Origin: Bacteroidota bacterium
GTDB lineage: Bacteria > Bacteroidota > Ignavibacteria > Kapaibacteriales > Kapaibacteriaceae
Reading direction: 5' to 3'
Assembly: GCA_003488525.1 (NCBI GenBank)
Contig: DNLG01000115.1
Coordinates: 1-13,244 of the forward strand
Length of the DNA stretch: 13,244 bases
In this document: piece by piece, positions 8,168-13,244 of the stretch
Position numbering within the stretch: the first letter of the stretch is position 1
Layout: each line of letters begins with the position of its first letter
Notes under the pieces: model-generated
Database searches by the model: none
What the model saw: only the letters and a program-made list of their open reading frames with translations
What the model was told of the DNA's origin: nothing
Translations under genes and position numbers: made by a program

Positions 8168-8341
8168 ATGGCAAAGCAGCAAACATTCGGTGACAAGGGC
8201 AAGAAGAAAGCCGGCGACACCAAGATCAGCGTCAAGGTCATTAAGGCCTTCCGTTCCGACAAGGGTACGGTCAAGTACATGGAGCGGTTCGTCAAGGTTG
8301 ATGACATTGGCCAGGTCGACAAGATCGATTTATCGAGGTAA
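8168..8341 (+). CDS. Small basic protein, putative ribosome-associated protein (57 residues)
   Basis: First gene of the ribosomal unit. The product is strongly basic (12 Lys and 3 Arg against 8 Asp/Glu) with a disordered Lys/Gly-rich N-terminus (GDKGKKKAGD) and a beta-like core KISVKVIKAFRSDKGTVKY followed by MERFVKVDDIG. It has no cysteine, signal or membrane segment. It is not bL33, bL28 or bL32 by sequence. The core loosely resembles the small Bacteroidota DUF4295 proteins encoded beside rpmB/rpmG, which I offer only as a lead. It starts at ATG 8168 with GGAG about 9 bases upstream, and the rpmE ATG follows three bases after its stop. Composition and tight linkage to rpmE and rpsR suggest it binds rRNA or the ribosome. 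Confidence 0.75.
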   Translation: MAKQQTFGDKGKKKAGDTKISVKVIKAFRSDKGTVKYMERFVKVDDIGQVDKIDLSR

Positions 8342-8344
8342 GCA

Positions 8345-8584
8345 ATGAAAAAGGGAATTCACCCCGCATACAAGACCATCGACATCGTGATGACCGACGG
8401 CTCGACGTTCAAGACACGTTCGTGCTTCAAGGGCGATCGGATGGTATTGGAAATTGACTCCAAGTCGCATCCGTTTTATACCGGACGCCAGATGCTGGTT
8501 GATACGGCAGGCCGTGTTGACCGCTTCAAGAAGCGTATGGAAAAGACGAAGGCCGTGCGCGACGCCAAGAGTCAGAGCAAGTAA
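8345..8584 (+). CDS. rpmE: 50S ribosomal protein bL31, zinc-ribbon-free form
   Basis: Component of the 50S subunit near the central protuberance, contributing to the bridge with the 30S head. The 79-residue product opens with MKKGIHPAY and has the hallmark SHPFYTGRQMLVDTAGRVDRF (41-61), matching bL31 along its length. The four zinc-binding cysteines of the C+ form are absent: the CSCG position reads MTDG (16-19) and the CSKC position reads DSKS (38-41); the only cysteine is C27. A GAGGT overlapping the preceding stop codon (8335-8339) acts as SD, 5 bases before the ATG. The C-terminus carries a short basic/polar tail (KTKAVRDAKSQSK). Confidence 0.95.
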   Translation: MKKGIHPAYKTIDIVMTDGSTFKTRSCFKGDRMVLEIDSKSHPFYTGRQMLVDTAGRVDRFKKRMEKTKAVRDAKSQSK

Positions 8585-8585
8585 C

Positions 8586-8591
8586 AAGGAG
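8586..8591 (+). promoter_or_regulatory. Ribosome binding site deciding the GTG start of rpsR
   Basis: AAGGAG lies 8 bases before GTG 8600 and 14 bases before the in-frame ATG 8606. The spacing therefore favours the GTG as the start of rpsR. It is one of the strongest SD sequences in the window. Confidence 0.65.
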
Positions 8592-8599
8592 ATATCACC

Positions 8600-8875
8600 G
8601 TGGCAATGCCATCATCACCAAATCCGAATACGATCAATTCGCCGTTCCGCCAAAAGCGGAATCAGCCGAAGAAGCGGACCAACCCGCTGAAGAAGTCGCG
8701 CATGATCGACTACTTGGATCCGAAGTTTCTTGGTCGTTTTACCAATGATCAGGGCAAGATCCTTCCACGTCGTATCACGGGTGTCACTGCTCTTCAGCAG
8801 CGCCGTCTGGCACGTGCGATCAAGTACGCGCGTCATCTGGCGCTTCTGCCGTTCGTCGCTCAGGATACTCGTTAA
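8600..8875 (+). CDS. rpsR: 30S ribosomal protein bS18
   Basis: 30S platform protein that pairs with bS6. The 91-residue product carries the conserved core [20 protein letters not shown] followed by [30 protein letters not shown] (about 36-85), which is diagnostic. It has an extended, basic, proline- and asparagine-rich N-terminus (about 30 residues) and contains no cysteine. The GTG start at 8600 is supported by AAGGAG 8 bases upstream. The usual rpsF-ssb-rpsR-rplI setting is absent; here it is paired with rpmE, 15 bases after its stop. In Bacteroidota, bS18 with bS6 and bS21 is reported to sequester the anti-SD, but genes around here retain SD-like sequences. Confidence 0.96.
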   Translation: MAMPSSPNPNTINSPFRQKRNQPKKRTNPLKKSRMIDYLDPKFLGRFTNDQGKILPRRITGVTALQQRRLARAIKYARHLALLPFVAQDTR

Positions 8876-8934
8876 GACCATTCCGTCGTGATGCGGATCC
8901 CTTCCTCAATGAGGGGGTGAAAAACATCACACAC

Positions 8935-9006
8935 TGGGGCGTCGCCAAGCGGTAAGGCAGCGGGTTTTGGTCCCGCCATGCGTAGGTTCGAATCCTGCCG
9001 CCCCAG
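8935..9006 (+). tRNA. trnQ: tRNA-Gln (anticodon TTG)
   Basis: A 72-base cloverleaf. The acceptor stem TGGGGCG (8935-8941) pairs with CGCCCCA (8999-9005), with G as discriminator base at 9006. The D arm includes GCCAAGCGGTAAGGC. The anticodon stem GCGGG/CCCGC encloses the loop TTTTGGT with anticodon TTG, reading CAA (and CAG by wobble). The T arm is GTAGG-TTCGAAT-CCTGC. CCA is not encoded. It lies between rpsR and prs with no obvious promoter of its own, so it is probably excised from the longer transcript. Confidence 0.95.
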
Positions 9007-9035
9007 CTCACGATCACTAGTCGGAACTTCATCGC

Positions 9036-9983
9036 GTGAACTCGGACGTTAAGATCGTTGCCGGAAGATCCAATCCAGACTTTGCTCTGAAGATCGCCCA
9101 TGCAATGAATCGCGAGCTGTCGCAGGTTGCAATCCGCAATTTCAGCGACGGCGAAATCTGGGTCAAGTATGAAGAGAACGTCCGCGGGGTCGACCTCTAC
9201 ATCGTCCAGTCAACGTTTGCCCCCTCGGACAACTTGATGGAGCTGTTGATGTTGATCGATGCGGCCAAGCGTGCCTCGGCACGTCGCATCACGGCGGTGA
9301 TCCCGTACTTTGGATATGCGCGTCAGGACCGGAAGGATCAGCCCCGTGTGGCGATCACGGCCAAGCTCGTAGCGAATCTGCTCGTGCAGGCTGGTGCTAA
9401 CCGGATCATCACGATGGACCTGCACACGCCTCAGCTTCAGGGGTTTTTCGACATCCCACTGGATCACCTCTATGCGTCAAGCGTTACGGTTAAGGCACTG
9501 CAAAGACTGGGCCTTACGAATGTTGCCGTAGCCGCGCCTGACGTCGGCGGTGTCAAACAGGCTCGAGCCTATGCGAAGATGCTTGGCGATGCAGATCTGG
9601 TGGTTGTTGATAAGCGTCGACCGAAGCACAATGTTGCTGAGGTGATGAACATCATCGGCGAAGTGCAGGGTAAGAACGTGGTGATCGTCGATGACCTTAT
9701 CGATACAGGCAGCACGTTTGTCCAGTGTGCTGAAGCACTGAAGAAGCAGGGGGCCAACCAGATCATCGGCGTGATTACACACCCGGTATTCTCCGGTGCG
9801 GCTGTCCAGAAGATCGGCGCGAGTGAGGCATTGACGAAGCTCTACGTGACGGATACCATTCCTCTTCGCGAGAGCAACAGTAAAATTGAAGTTTTAAGCG
9901 TTACGGGGCTGTTCGCAGAAGCAATCAACCGTACGCACGACAATCAGTCGATCAGCTCGCTGTTTGAAAAGAACCAGGGCTGA
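9036..9983 (+). CDS. prs: Ribose-phosphate pyrophosphokinase (PRPP synthetase)
   Basis: Cytoplasmic enzyme that transfers pyrophosphate from ATP to ribose 5-phosphate, making PRPP for purine, pyrimidine, histidine, tryptophan and NAD synthesis. The 315-residue product is of normal length for class I enzymes. Visible motifs: FSDGEIWVKYEENVRG (36-51), the flexible loop YFGYARQDRKDQPR (91-104), DLHTPQLQGFFDIPLDHLYAS (128-148), catalytic-loop DKRRPK (192-197, K193) and the PRPP-binding VVIVDDLIDTGST (215-227). The GTG at 9036 is the only reasonable start: a stop (TAG) lies six codons upstream and no ATG intervenes. The SD is weak. It starts 29 bases after tRNA-Gln and is followed 44 bases later by the bL25 gene, a common prs-ctc arrangement. 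Confidence 0.97.
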   Translation: MNSDVKIVAGRSNPDFALKIAHAMNRELSQVAIRNFSDGEIWVKYEENVRGVDLYIVQSTFAPSDNLMELLMLIDAAKRASARRITAVIPYFGYARQDRKDQPRVAITAKLVANLLVQAGANRIITMDLHTPQLQGFFDIPLDHLYASSVTVKALQRLGLTNVAVAAPDVGGVKQARAYAKMLGDADLVVVDKRRPKHNVAEVMNIIGEVQGKNVVIVDDLIDTGSTFVQCAEALKKQGANQIIGVITHPVFSGAAVQKIGASEALTKLYVTDTIPLRESNSKIEVLSVTGLFAEAINRTHDNQSISSLFEKNQG

Positions 9984-10027
9984 TAGGCATTTCTCTTGAT
10001 TAGCAACGCAACCCGAAGGATCATCCC

Positions 10028-10618
10028 ATGAGTCAGGTCACACTTCCAGCAGAGCCACGCACCCCTGGTGCGGCAGAAGCCAAGAAACTTCGCGCCAACG
10101 ACCGCGTGCCGGGCGTGTATTACACCAACGGTGAGGAAGCCGTACACTTTTCCGTGTCGACGCTCGCCCTGCGTCCGGTGGTTTACACATCGAAGGCACA
10201 AGCCGTGCGCCTGAACATCAATGGTCAGGATCGCCTGAGTGTCCTGAAGGAAGTCTCGTTTGACCCGATCTCGGACAAGATCCTGCACTTCGACCTCCTC
10301 GGTGTGCGCGAAGGCGAGCCGATCGTGGTCAAGGTTCCGGTTCACGTATCAGGTCTTGCCATCGGCGTACGCGAAGGCGGTACGCTCGAGCATGCACTGC
10401 ACAAGACTTCGATCAAGGTCGACCCAGCCAACATTCCAACGCATATTGATGTTGATGTTTCTCAGCTGGGCAAGGGGCAGAACATTCATATCTCTGACCT
10501 CAACGTTCCCGGTGTCGAATTCCTCGAGCGCCCGGGCACCCTTGTCGCCGCATGCCATGCTCCTAAGGTGGTTGCTGTCGAAGAGACGGCAGCTCCAACG
10601 AAGAAAGGCAAGAAGTAA
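10028..10618 (+). CDS. rplY: 50S ribosomal protein bL25, long (CTC/TL5) form
   Basis: 5S rRNA-binding protein of the large subunit; the long form is called CTC or TL5. The 196-residue product has the N-terminal bL25 domain (about 1-95; AEPRTPGAAEAKKLRANDRVPGVYY is the typical opening) and the C-terminal TL5 beta domain (about 96-185; PVHVSGLAIGVREGGTLEHALH, LGKGQNIHISDLNVPGVEF). It ends in a basic APTKKGKK tail. AAGGA (10016-10020) lies 7 bases before ATG 10028. The TAA stop is itself the first triplet of an 8-bp tandem array. pth, which often follows this gene in other bacteria, is absent here. Confidence 0.95.
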   Translation: MSQVTLPAEPRTPGAAEAKKLRANDRVPGVYYTNGEEAVHFSVSTLALRPVVYTSKAQAVRLNINGQDRLSVLKEVSFDPISDKILHFDLLGVREGEPIVVKVPVHVSGLAIGVREGGTLEHALHKTSIKVDPANIPTHIDVDVSQLGKGQNIHISDLNVPGVEFLERPGTLVAACHAPKVVAVEETAAPTKKGKK

Positions 10619-10687
10619 TTACGGAATTACGGAATTACGTAATTACGTAATTACGTAATTAAGTAATTACGGAATTACGTAATTACT
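10616..10687 (+). repeat. 8-bp tandem repeat array (9 units of TAATTACG/GAATTACG) abutting the rplY stop
   Basis: Nine contiguous octamers are visible: TAATTACG, GAATTACG twice, TAATTACG twice, TAATTAAG, TAATTACG, GAATTACG, TAATTACT. The first unit contains the rplY stop codon TAA. The junctions form the palindrome GTAATTAC, so the array is largely self-complementary. Because 8 is not a multiple of 3, TAA (plus strand) and TTA (minus strand) fall in all three frames, closing all six reading frames. It is very AT-rich compared with its surroundings and lies upstream of the intrinsic terminator. Function unknown; replication slippage is the likely origin. Confidence 0.92.
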
Positions 10688-10704
10688 CGTACCCAGTCAA
10701 TCAG

Positions 10705-10742
10705 CGTCGAATGTGAGTGATCACGTTCGACGTTTTCATTTT
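10705..10742 (+). terminator. Strong rho-independent terminator of the ribosomal/prs/rplY unit
   Basis: Left arm CGTCGAATGTGA (10705-10716), loop GTGA (10717-10720, a GNRA tetraloop), right arm TCACGTTCGACG (10721-10732). The 12-pair stem has a single T-G wobble, and is followed by TTTTCATTTT (10733-10742). It closes the unit that began at the promoter near 8087 and separates it from the outer-membrane gene pair. Confidence 0.88.
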
Positions 10743-10829
10743 CGGTAGTGTACGGATTTTAAATGGCAGATTAGTCACCAAGTGTATTATGTTGCGCAGT
10801 CATTAATGCACAACAAGCGGGGGCTTTTC

Positions 10830-11735
10830 ATGCGTGCTTATGCATTTGCAATGGTCGTTGCCGTTCTAGCGCACGTCGGTGCCTATGGACAGGAGGACGT
10901 GTTACGACCGAACGGGCGAGGCGGAGTCGCCACTACGGCCGAAAGTTCGGCCGCATCGGTTGATCGGCCACGTGATAACGGCCCTGGTCTGGTTCTTCGG
11001 GGCGGAATCGAGGGGGGGCTCGGTCTGAACTTTCTTCAGCGGACGATCGAGGGGCTCCTGCCCACCTCACCACTCGGACTCCTGAGTTCCGGTACCGGGT
11101 TGTCGCCGTTATATGGAGTCTATGCGGAACTTGAGCTCAGCCCAACGGTATCGCTTGGACTTCGCATGATGGTCGACCATAAGAGCGTGTCAGGATCAAA
11201 GAGCGGCTTTTTACAGGACTGCATTGTCAACGACCCCTATGGTAACCCGACGCAGGTGACGGTTGCTTCCATGAGTGGGGAGTTCACGCAGTCGCTGACA
11301 TTCTTCACGTTCACACCAGTTGTGCGGGTTGATCTGATGGACAACTTCTTCGCCCAGGTCGGACCAACGATCCACCTGCCGACGCAGAATGCCCAGGCCA
11401 CCACCACGTTTACAATCGATCCGTCCGAACAATGCTCGTTCAATTTCGGTCAACCGAATGAATCAAAGGTCAACACGGTCAGCGCGGAAGACGAGAACAT
11501 CCCGGCCCTGCGCATTGGGCTAGACGCGGCCGTCGGATACCGCTTTGCAATCGGAGATGGCCTGGAGTTGGTACCGCGCATCGGCTATCAGCTGATGATC
11601 ACCTCGTTTGATAACGAGTCGTCCGGCACAGACTTCACGCGTGTCAATACCGACCCTCCTGCTCGAGACTTCATCGCTCGTCCTGCGACGCTCAACAGTG
11701 TGCAGGCTTCCATCGCATTGTGGTTCCGTTTGTAA
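10830..11735 (+). CDS. Predicted outer-membrane beta-barrel protein
   Basis: I do not recognise a specific family. The product of about 301 residues begins with a signal peptide (MRAYAFAMVVAVLAHVGAYG, cleavage likely before QEDVLRP), then a flexible segment, then alternating amphipathic strands (GLVLRGGIEGGLGLNF, LYGVYAELELSPTVSLGLRMM, SLTFFTFTPVVRVDLMDNFFAQVGP, LRIGLDAAVGYRFAIGDGLELVPRIGYQL) and ends SIALWFRL, like the last strand of an outer-membrane barrel. Two cysteines (in LQDCIVND and SEQCSF) may pair in a loop. The FFNQYYLNPA-type opening of PorP/SprF is not seen. Start choice: ATG 10830 with GGGGG 6 bases upstream; ATG 10806 or GTG 10782 would lengthen the n-region. The downstream PD40-OmpA gene begins 10 bases after its stop, so the two are probably an operon. 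Confidence 0.82.
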   Translation: MRAYAFAMVVAVLAHVGAYGQEDVLRPNGRGGVATTAESSAASVDRPRDNGPGLVLRGGIEGGLGLNFLQRTIEGLLPTSPLGLLSSGTGLSPLYGVYAELELSPTVSLGLRMMVDHKSVSGSKSGFLQDCIVNDPYGNPTQVTVASMSGEFTQSLTFFTFTPVVRVDLMDNFFAQVGPTIHLPTQNAQATTTFTIDPSEQCSFNFGQPNESKVNTVSAEDENIPALRIGLDAAVGYRFAIGDGLELVPRIGYQLMITSFDNESSGTDFTRVNTDPPARDFIARPATLNSVQASIALWFRL

Positions 11736-11739
11736 GGAG
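11734..11739 (+). promoter_or_regulatory. Ribosome binding site deciding the GTG start of the PD40-OmpA gene
   Basis: AAGGAG overlaps the stop codon of the barrel gene (TAA 11733-11735) and lies 6 bases before GTG 11746. This fixes the GTG as the start, which also gives a proper signal peptide, rather than an in-frame upstream codon inside the barrel gene. Confidence 0.7.
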
Positions 11740-11745
11740 ACATCC

Positions 11746-13221
11746 GTGAAGAACTACCTACGCTCTCTTGTCATGCTTTCTCTGACGGTGCTTGTCTGCA
11801 TCGTTAACATCGGCGCACAGACGGTCACGATAGAGCCGATCCCAAACAACACTCGCTACGATGATTTCGCCCCGTCGATCACGAATCACGGCAAGCTGAT
11901 CATCTACTCGTCAGATCGGGATGGCAAGGGTCAACGGTTGATGTCGATGGAACAGTCCAACGGCATGTGGTCGTCGTCAAAACTGCTCAATGGCGATGTC
12001 AATGATGCTGAGCATGCCGGCGTCGGTGCGCTCACACCAGACGGACAGTCGATGATCTTTTCAGCCACCAATCACGATGTCAAGGGAGCGGGCCGCACGG
12101 ATCTCTACATCGCACAACGACGCAGTGGCAAATGGCGCGATATCGGGCCCCTTGGTTCATCGGTGAACTCCTCGTCGTATGACGCACAGCCATCGCTGAG
12201 TTCGGATGGACGCACGCTGTACTTCGTGTCCGATCGTCCCGGAGGCCAGGGAGCAACAGACATCTACACGAGCGTCTGGGACGGTACGGAGTGGAGCATC
12301 GCAACTCCCGTGGCCGGTCTGAATACGGCGTCCGGTGAAATGTCGCCCGTCATTGCTCCGGATGGACGGACACTCTACTTCGCCTCGGATCGTTCAGGTG
12401 GGGCAGGGGGCTATGACATCTACGTTGCTACCGTGCAGAACGGTTCAGTATCGAACGTTCGCCGTCTTCGTGAGCCAATCAACTCGCCGGCAGATGAGCT
12501 TTTCTACACGGCCCTGCCGAACTCAGATCGTGCAATGATGTCTCGCACAACTGCTAGTGGAGACTATGACAACTTTATGGTCACTCCGAATCCGTTTCCG
12601 GGTGATGCAGTGACCTTGGTTGAGGGAATCGTGCGTGACGAGGCATCTCGAGATCCACTTGGTGCAGAGATAACTGTAACCGATCTGAAGTCAGGCAAGC
12701 GTGTTGCAACACTTCGGAGTGATGATGCAACCGGGGCTTATTACGTAACGCTCACGGCAGGCCGGGTGTACTCGATCACCGCAGTTGCTGAGGACCATGT
12801 GTTCCACTCGGAACGATATGAAGTGCCGTCCGGCGCGAAGGGGCGCACCGTCAAAAAGGATATCGATCTGTCGCGTATCCGTGGCGGCAGTGGCCAGCTT
12901 CTTGTCTTCTTCGACACGGACAAATCGGAACTGAAGTCAGAGTCGATGCCCGAGCTGGAACGTGTCGTGGCCCTGCTGCGCGAAAACAGCTCGGTCCGTA
13001 TGCGGTTTGATGGACACACCGATGACCAGGGCACCGATGATTACAATGACGGCCTGTCACAACGTCGCGCCGACGCCGTTCGCACATACGTGATCTCTGC
13101 TGGCATTGAGGCCTCGCGCCTAACAGCCAAAGGCTACGGCAAGCGCCGACCCATGGTTCGTGGCAATACAGATGAAGACCGGCAACAGAACCGTCGCGTG
13201 GAAATGAAGATCATGGAGTAA
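11746..13221 (+). CDS. PD40 beta-propeller / CarboxypepD_reg / OmpA-C envelope protein (PorE-like)
   Basis: Exported 491-residue protein with three modules. A signal peptide (MKNYLRSLVMLSLTVLVCIVNIGA) precedes Q25; the C18 context (LVC) is not a lipobox. Residues about 35-280 hold PD40/WD40-like repeats, seen as PDGQSMIFSAT (98-108), SDGRTLYFVSDRPGG (153-167), PDGRTLYFASDRSGG (205-219) and degenerate first and last blades. Residues about 290-378 form a carboxypeptidase-regulatory-like beta sandwich (VEGIVRDEASRDPLGAEITVTD). Residues about 384-491 are an OmpA C-terminal domain: FFDTDKSEL, GHTDDQG with D426, and LSQRRADAV with R441, the pair that in OmpA homologues binds the diaminopimelate of peptidoglycan. 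The GTG start is fixed by AAGGAG. The module order recalls PorE of type IX secretion but lacks its N-terminal TPR region and lipid anchor. It probably tethers the preceding barrel to the cell wall, an inference. Confidence 0.88.
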   Translation: MKNYLRSLVMLSLTVLVCIVNIGAQTVTIEPIPNNTRYDDFAPSITNHGKLIIYSSDRDGKGQRLMSMEQSNGMWSSSKLLNGDVNDAEHAGVGALTPDGQSMIFSATNHDVKGAGRTDLYIAQRRSGKWRDIGPLGSSVNSSSYDAQPSLSSDGRTLYFVSDRPGGQGATDIYTSVWDGTEWSIATPVAGLNTASGEMSPVIAPDGRTLYFASDRSGGAGGYDIYVATVQNGSVSNVRRLREPINSPADELFYTALPNSDRAMMSRTTASGDYDNFMVTPNPFPGDAVTLVEGIVRDEASRDPLGAEITVTDLKSGKRVATLRSDDATGAYYVTLTAGRVYSITAVAEDHVFHSERYEVPSGAKGRTVKKDIDLSRIRGGSGQLLVFFDTDKSELKSESMPELERVVALLRENSSVRMRFDGHTDDQGTDDYNDGLSQRRADAVRTYVISAGIEASRLTAKGYGKRRPMVRGNTDEDRQQNRRVEMKIME

Positions 13222-13244
13222 GATGACGGATGACGGATGACGGA
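13222..13244 (+). repeat. Heptamer tandem repeat (GATGACG) starting after the stop, cut by window end
   Basis: Three full GATGACG units (13222-13242) plus GA are visible directly after the TAA of the PD40-OmpA gene; the array continues beyond the window, so its length is unknown. It is the second short tandem array in the window that begins at a stop codon. Confidence 0.8.

Noticed and set aside
8898..8920. CTTCCTC-aat-GAGGGGG hairpin after rpsR as an intrinsic terminator
   Set aside because: Only four solid pairs plus wobbles, and it is followed by TGAAAAA rather than a T tract.
10616..10687. CRISPR array
   Set aside because: Units are contiguous 8-mers without spacers, and no cas genes are nearby.
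11608..11745. Upstream extension of the PD40-OmpA gene into the barrel gene
   Set aside because: The GTG at 11746 has AAGGAG six bases upstream and starts a proper signal peptide; the extension would be antagonistic to it and overlaps the barrel's last strands in another frame.

Overview
The window reads as a chromosomal housekeeping segment from a bacterium of the Fibrobacterota-Chlorobiota-Bacteroidota (FCB) group. By inference it is nearer the Chlorobiota/Ignavibacteria/Kapabacteria side than core Bacteroidota. The clues are: an SMC head sequence (SDAYSVIELKMIE) of the type I associate with Bacteroidota/Chlorobiota; a TTG-N20-TAnnTTTG promoter of Bacteroidota style; a PD40 propeller + CarboxypepD_reg + OmpA-C protein behind an outer-membrane barrel, as in type IX secretion/gliding accessory loci; and a GC-rich, mixed-codon coding style. 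Unlike classical Bacteroidota, many genes here have recognisable Shine-Dalgarno (SD) sequences. The genus cannot be read from the sequence.

Layout. 1-2388 (+): rod-shape cluster mreB (5' end outside the window), mreC, mreD. 2526-6068 (+): smc, full length, sitting where pbp2/rodA are often found. 6123-6644 (+): an exported protein of unknown function with four cysteines in the mature part. 6641-8034 (-): a divergent aspartate kinase with a shortened regulatory region, followed by an 83-residue unknown protein with an ATGA start/stop overlap; this pair converges on the exported gene with a 4-base stop overlap. 8087-10742 (+): a well delimited transcription unit with a promoter, a 57-residue basic protein, bL31, bS18, tRNA-Gln(TTG), prs, bL25, an 8-bp tandem array that contains the bL25 stop codon, and a strong intrinsic terminator. 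10830-13221 (+): an outer-membrane beta-barrel protein and a PD40-CRD-OmpA protein. A heptamer tandem repeat starts right after the last stop and runs off the window.

Functional picture. Cell shape (MreBCD) and chromosome organisation (SMC) lie on the left. The middle unit couples ribosomal proteins, a tRNA and PRPP synthesis. The right end is an envelope pair: a barrel and a peptidoglycan-anchored periplasmic partner. No phage, transposase, CRISPR, toxin-antitoxin or defence genes were seen, and no intergenic stretch exceeds about 210 bases. The points most worth a second look are the 57-residue putative ribosome-associated protein, the tandem arrays abutting stop codons, the aspartate kinase/83-residue pair, and the PorE-like envelope pair. 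I did not find a clearly new multi-gene system.
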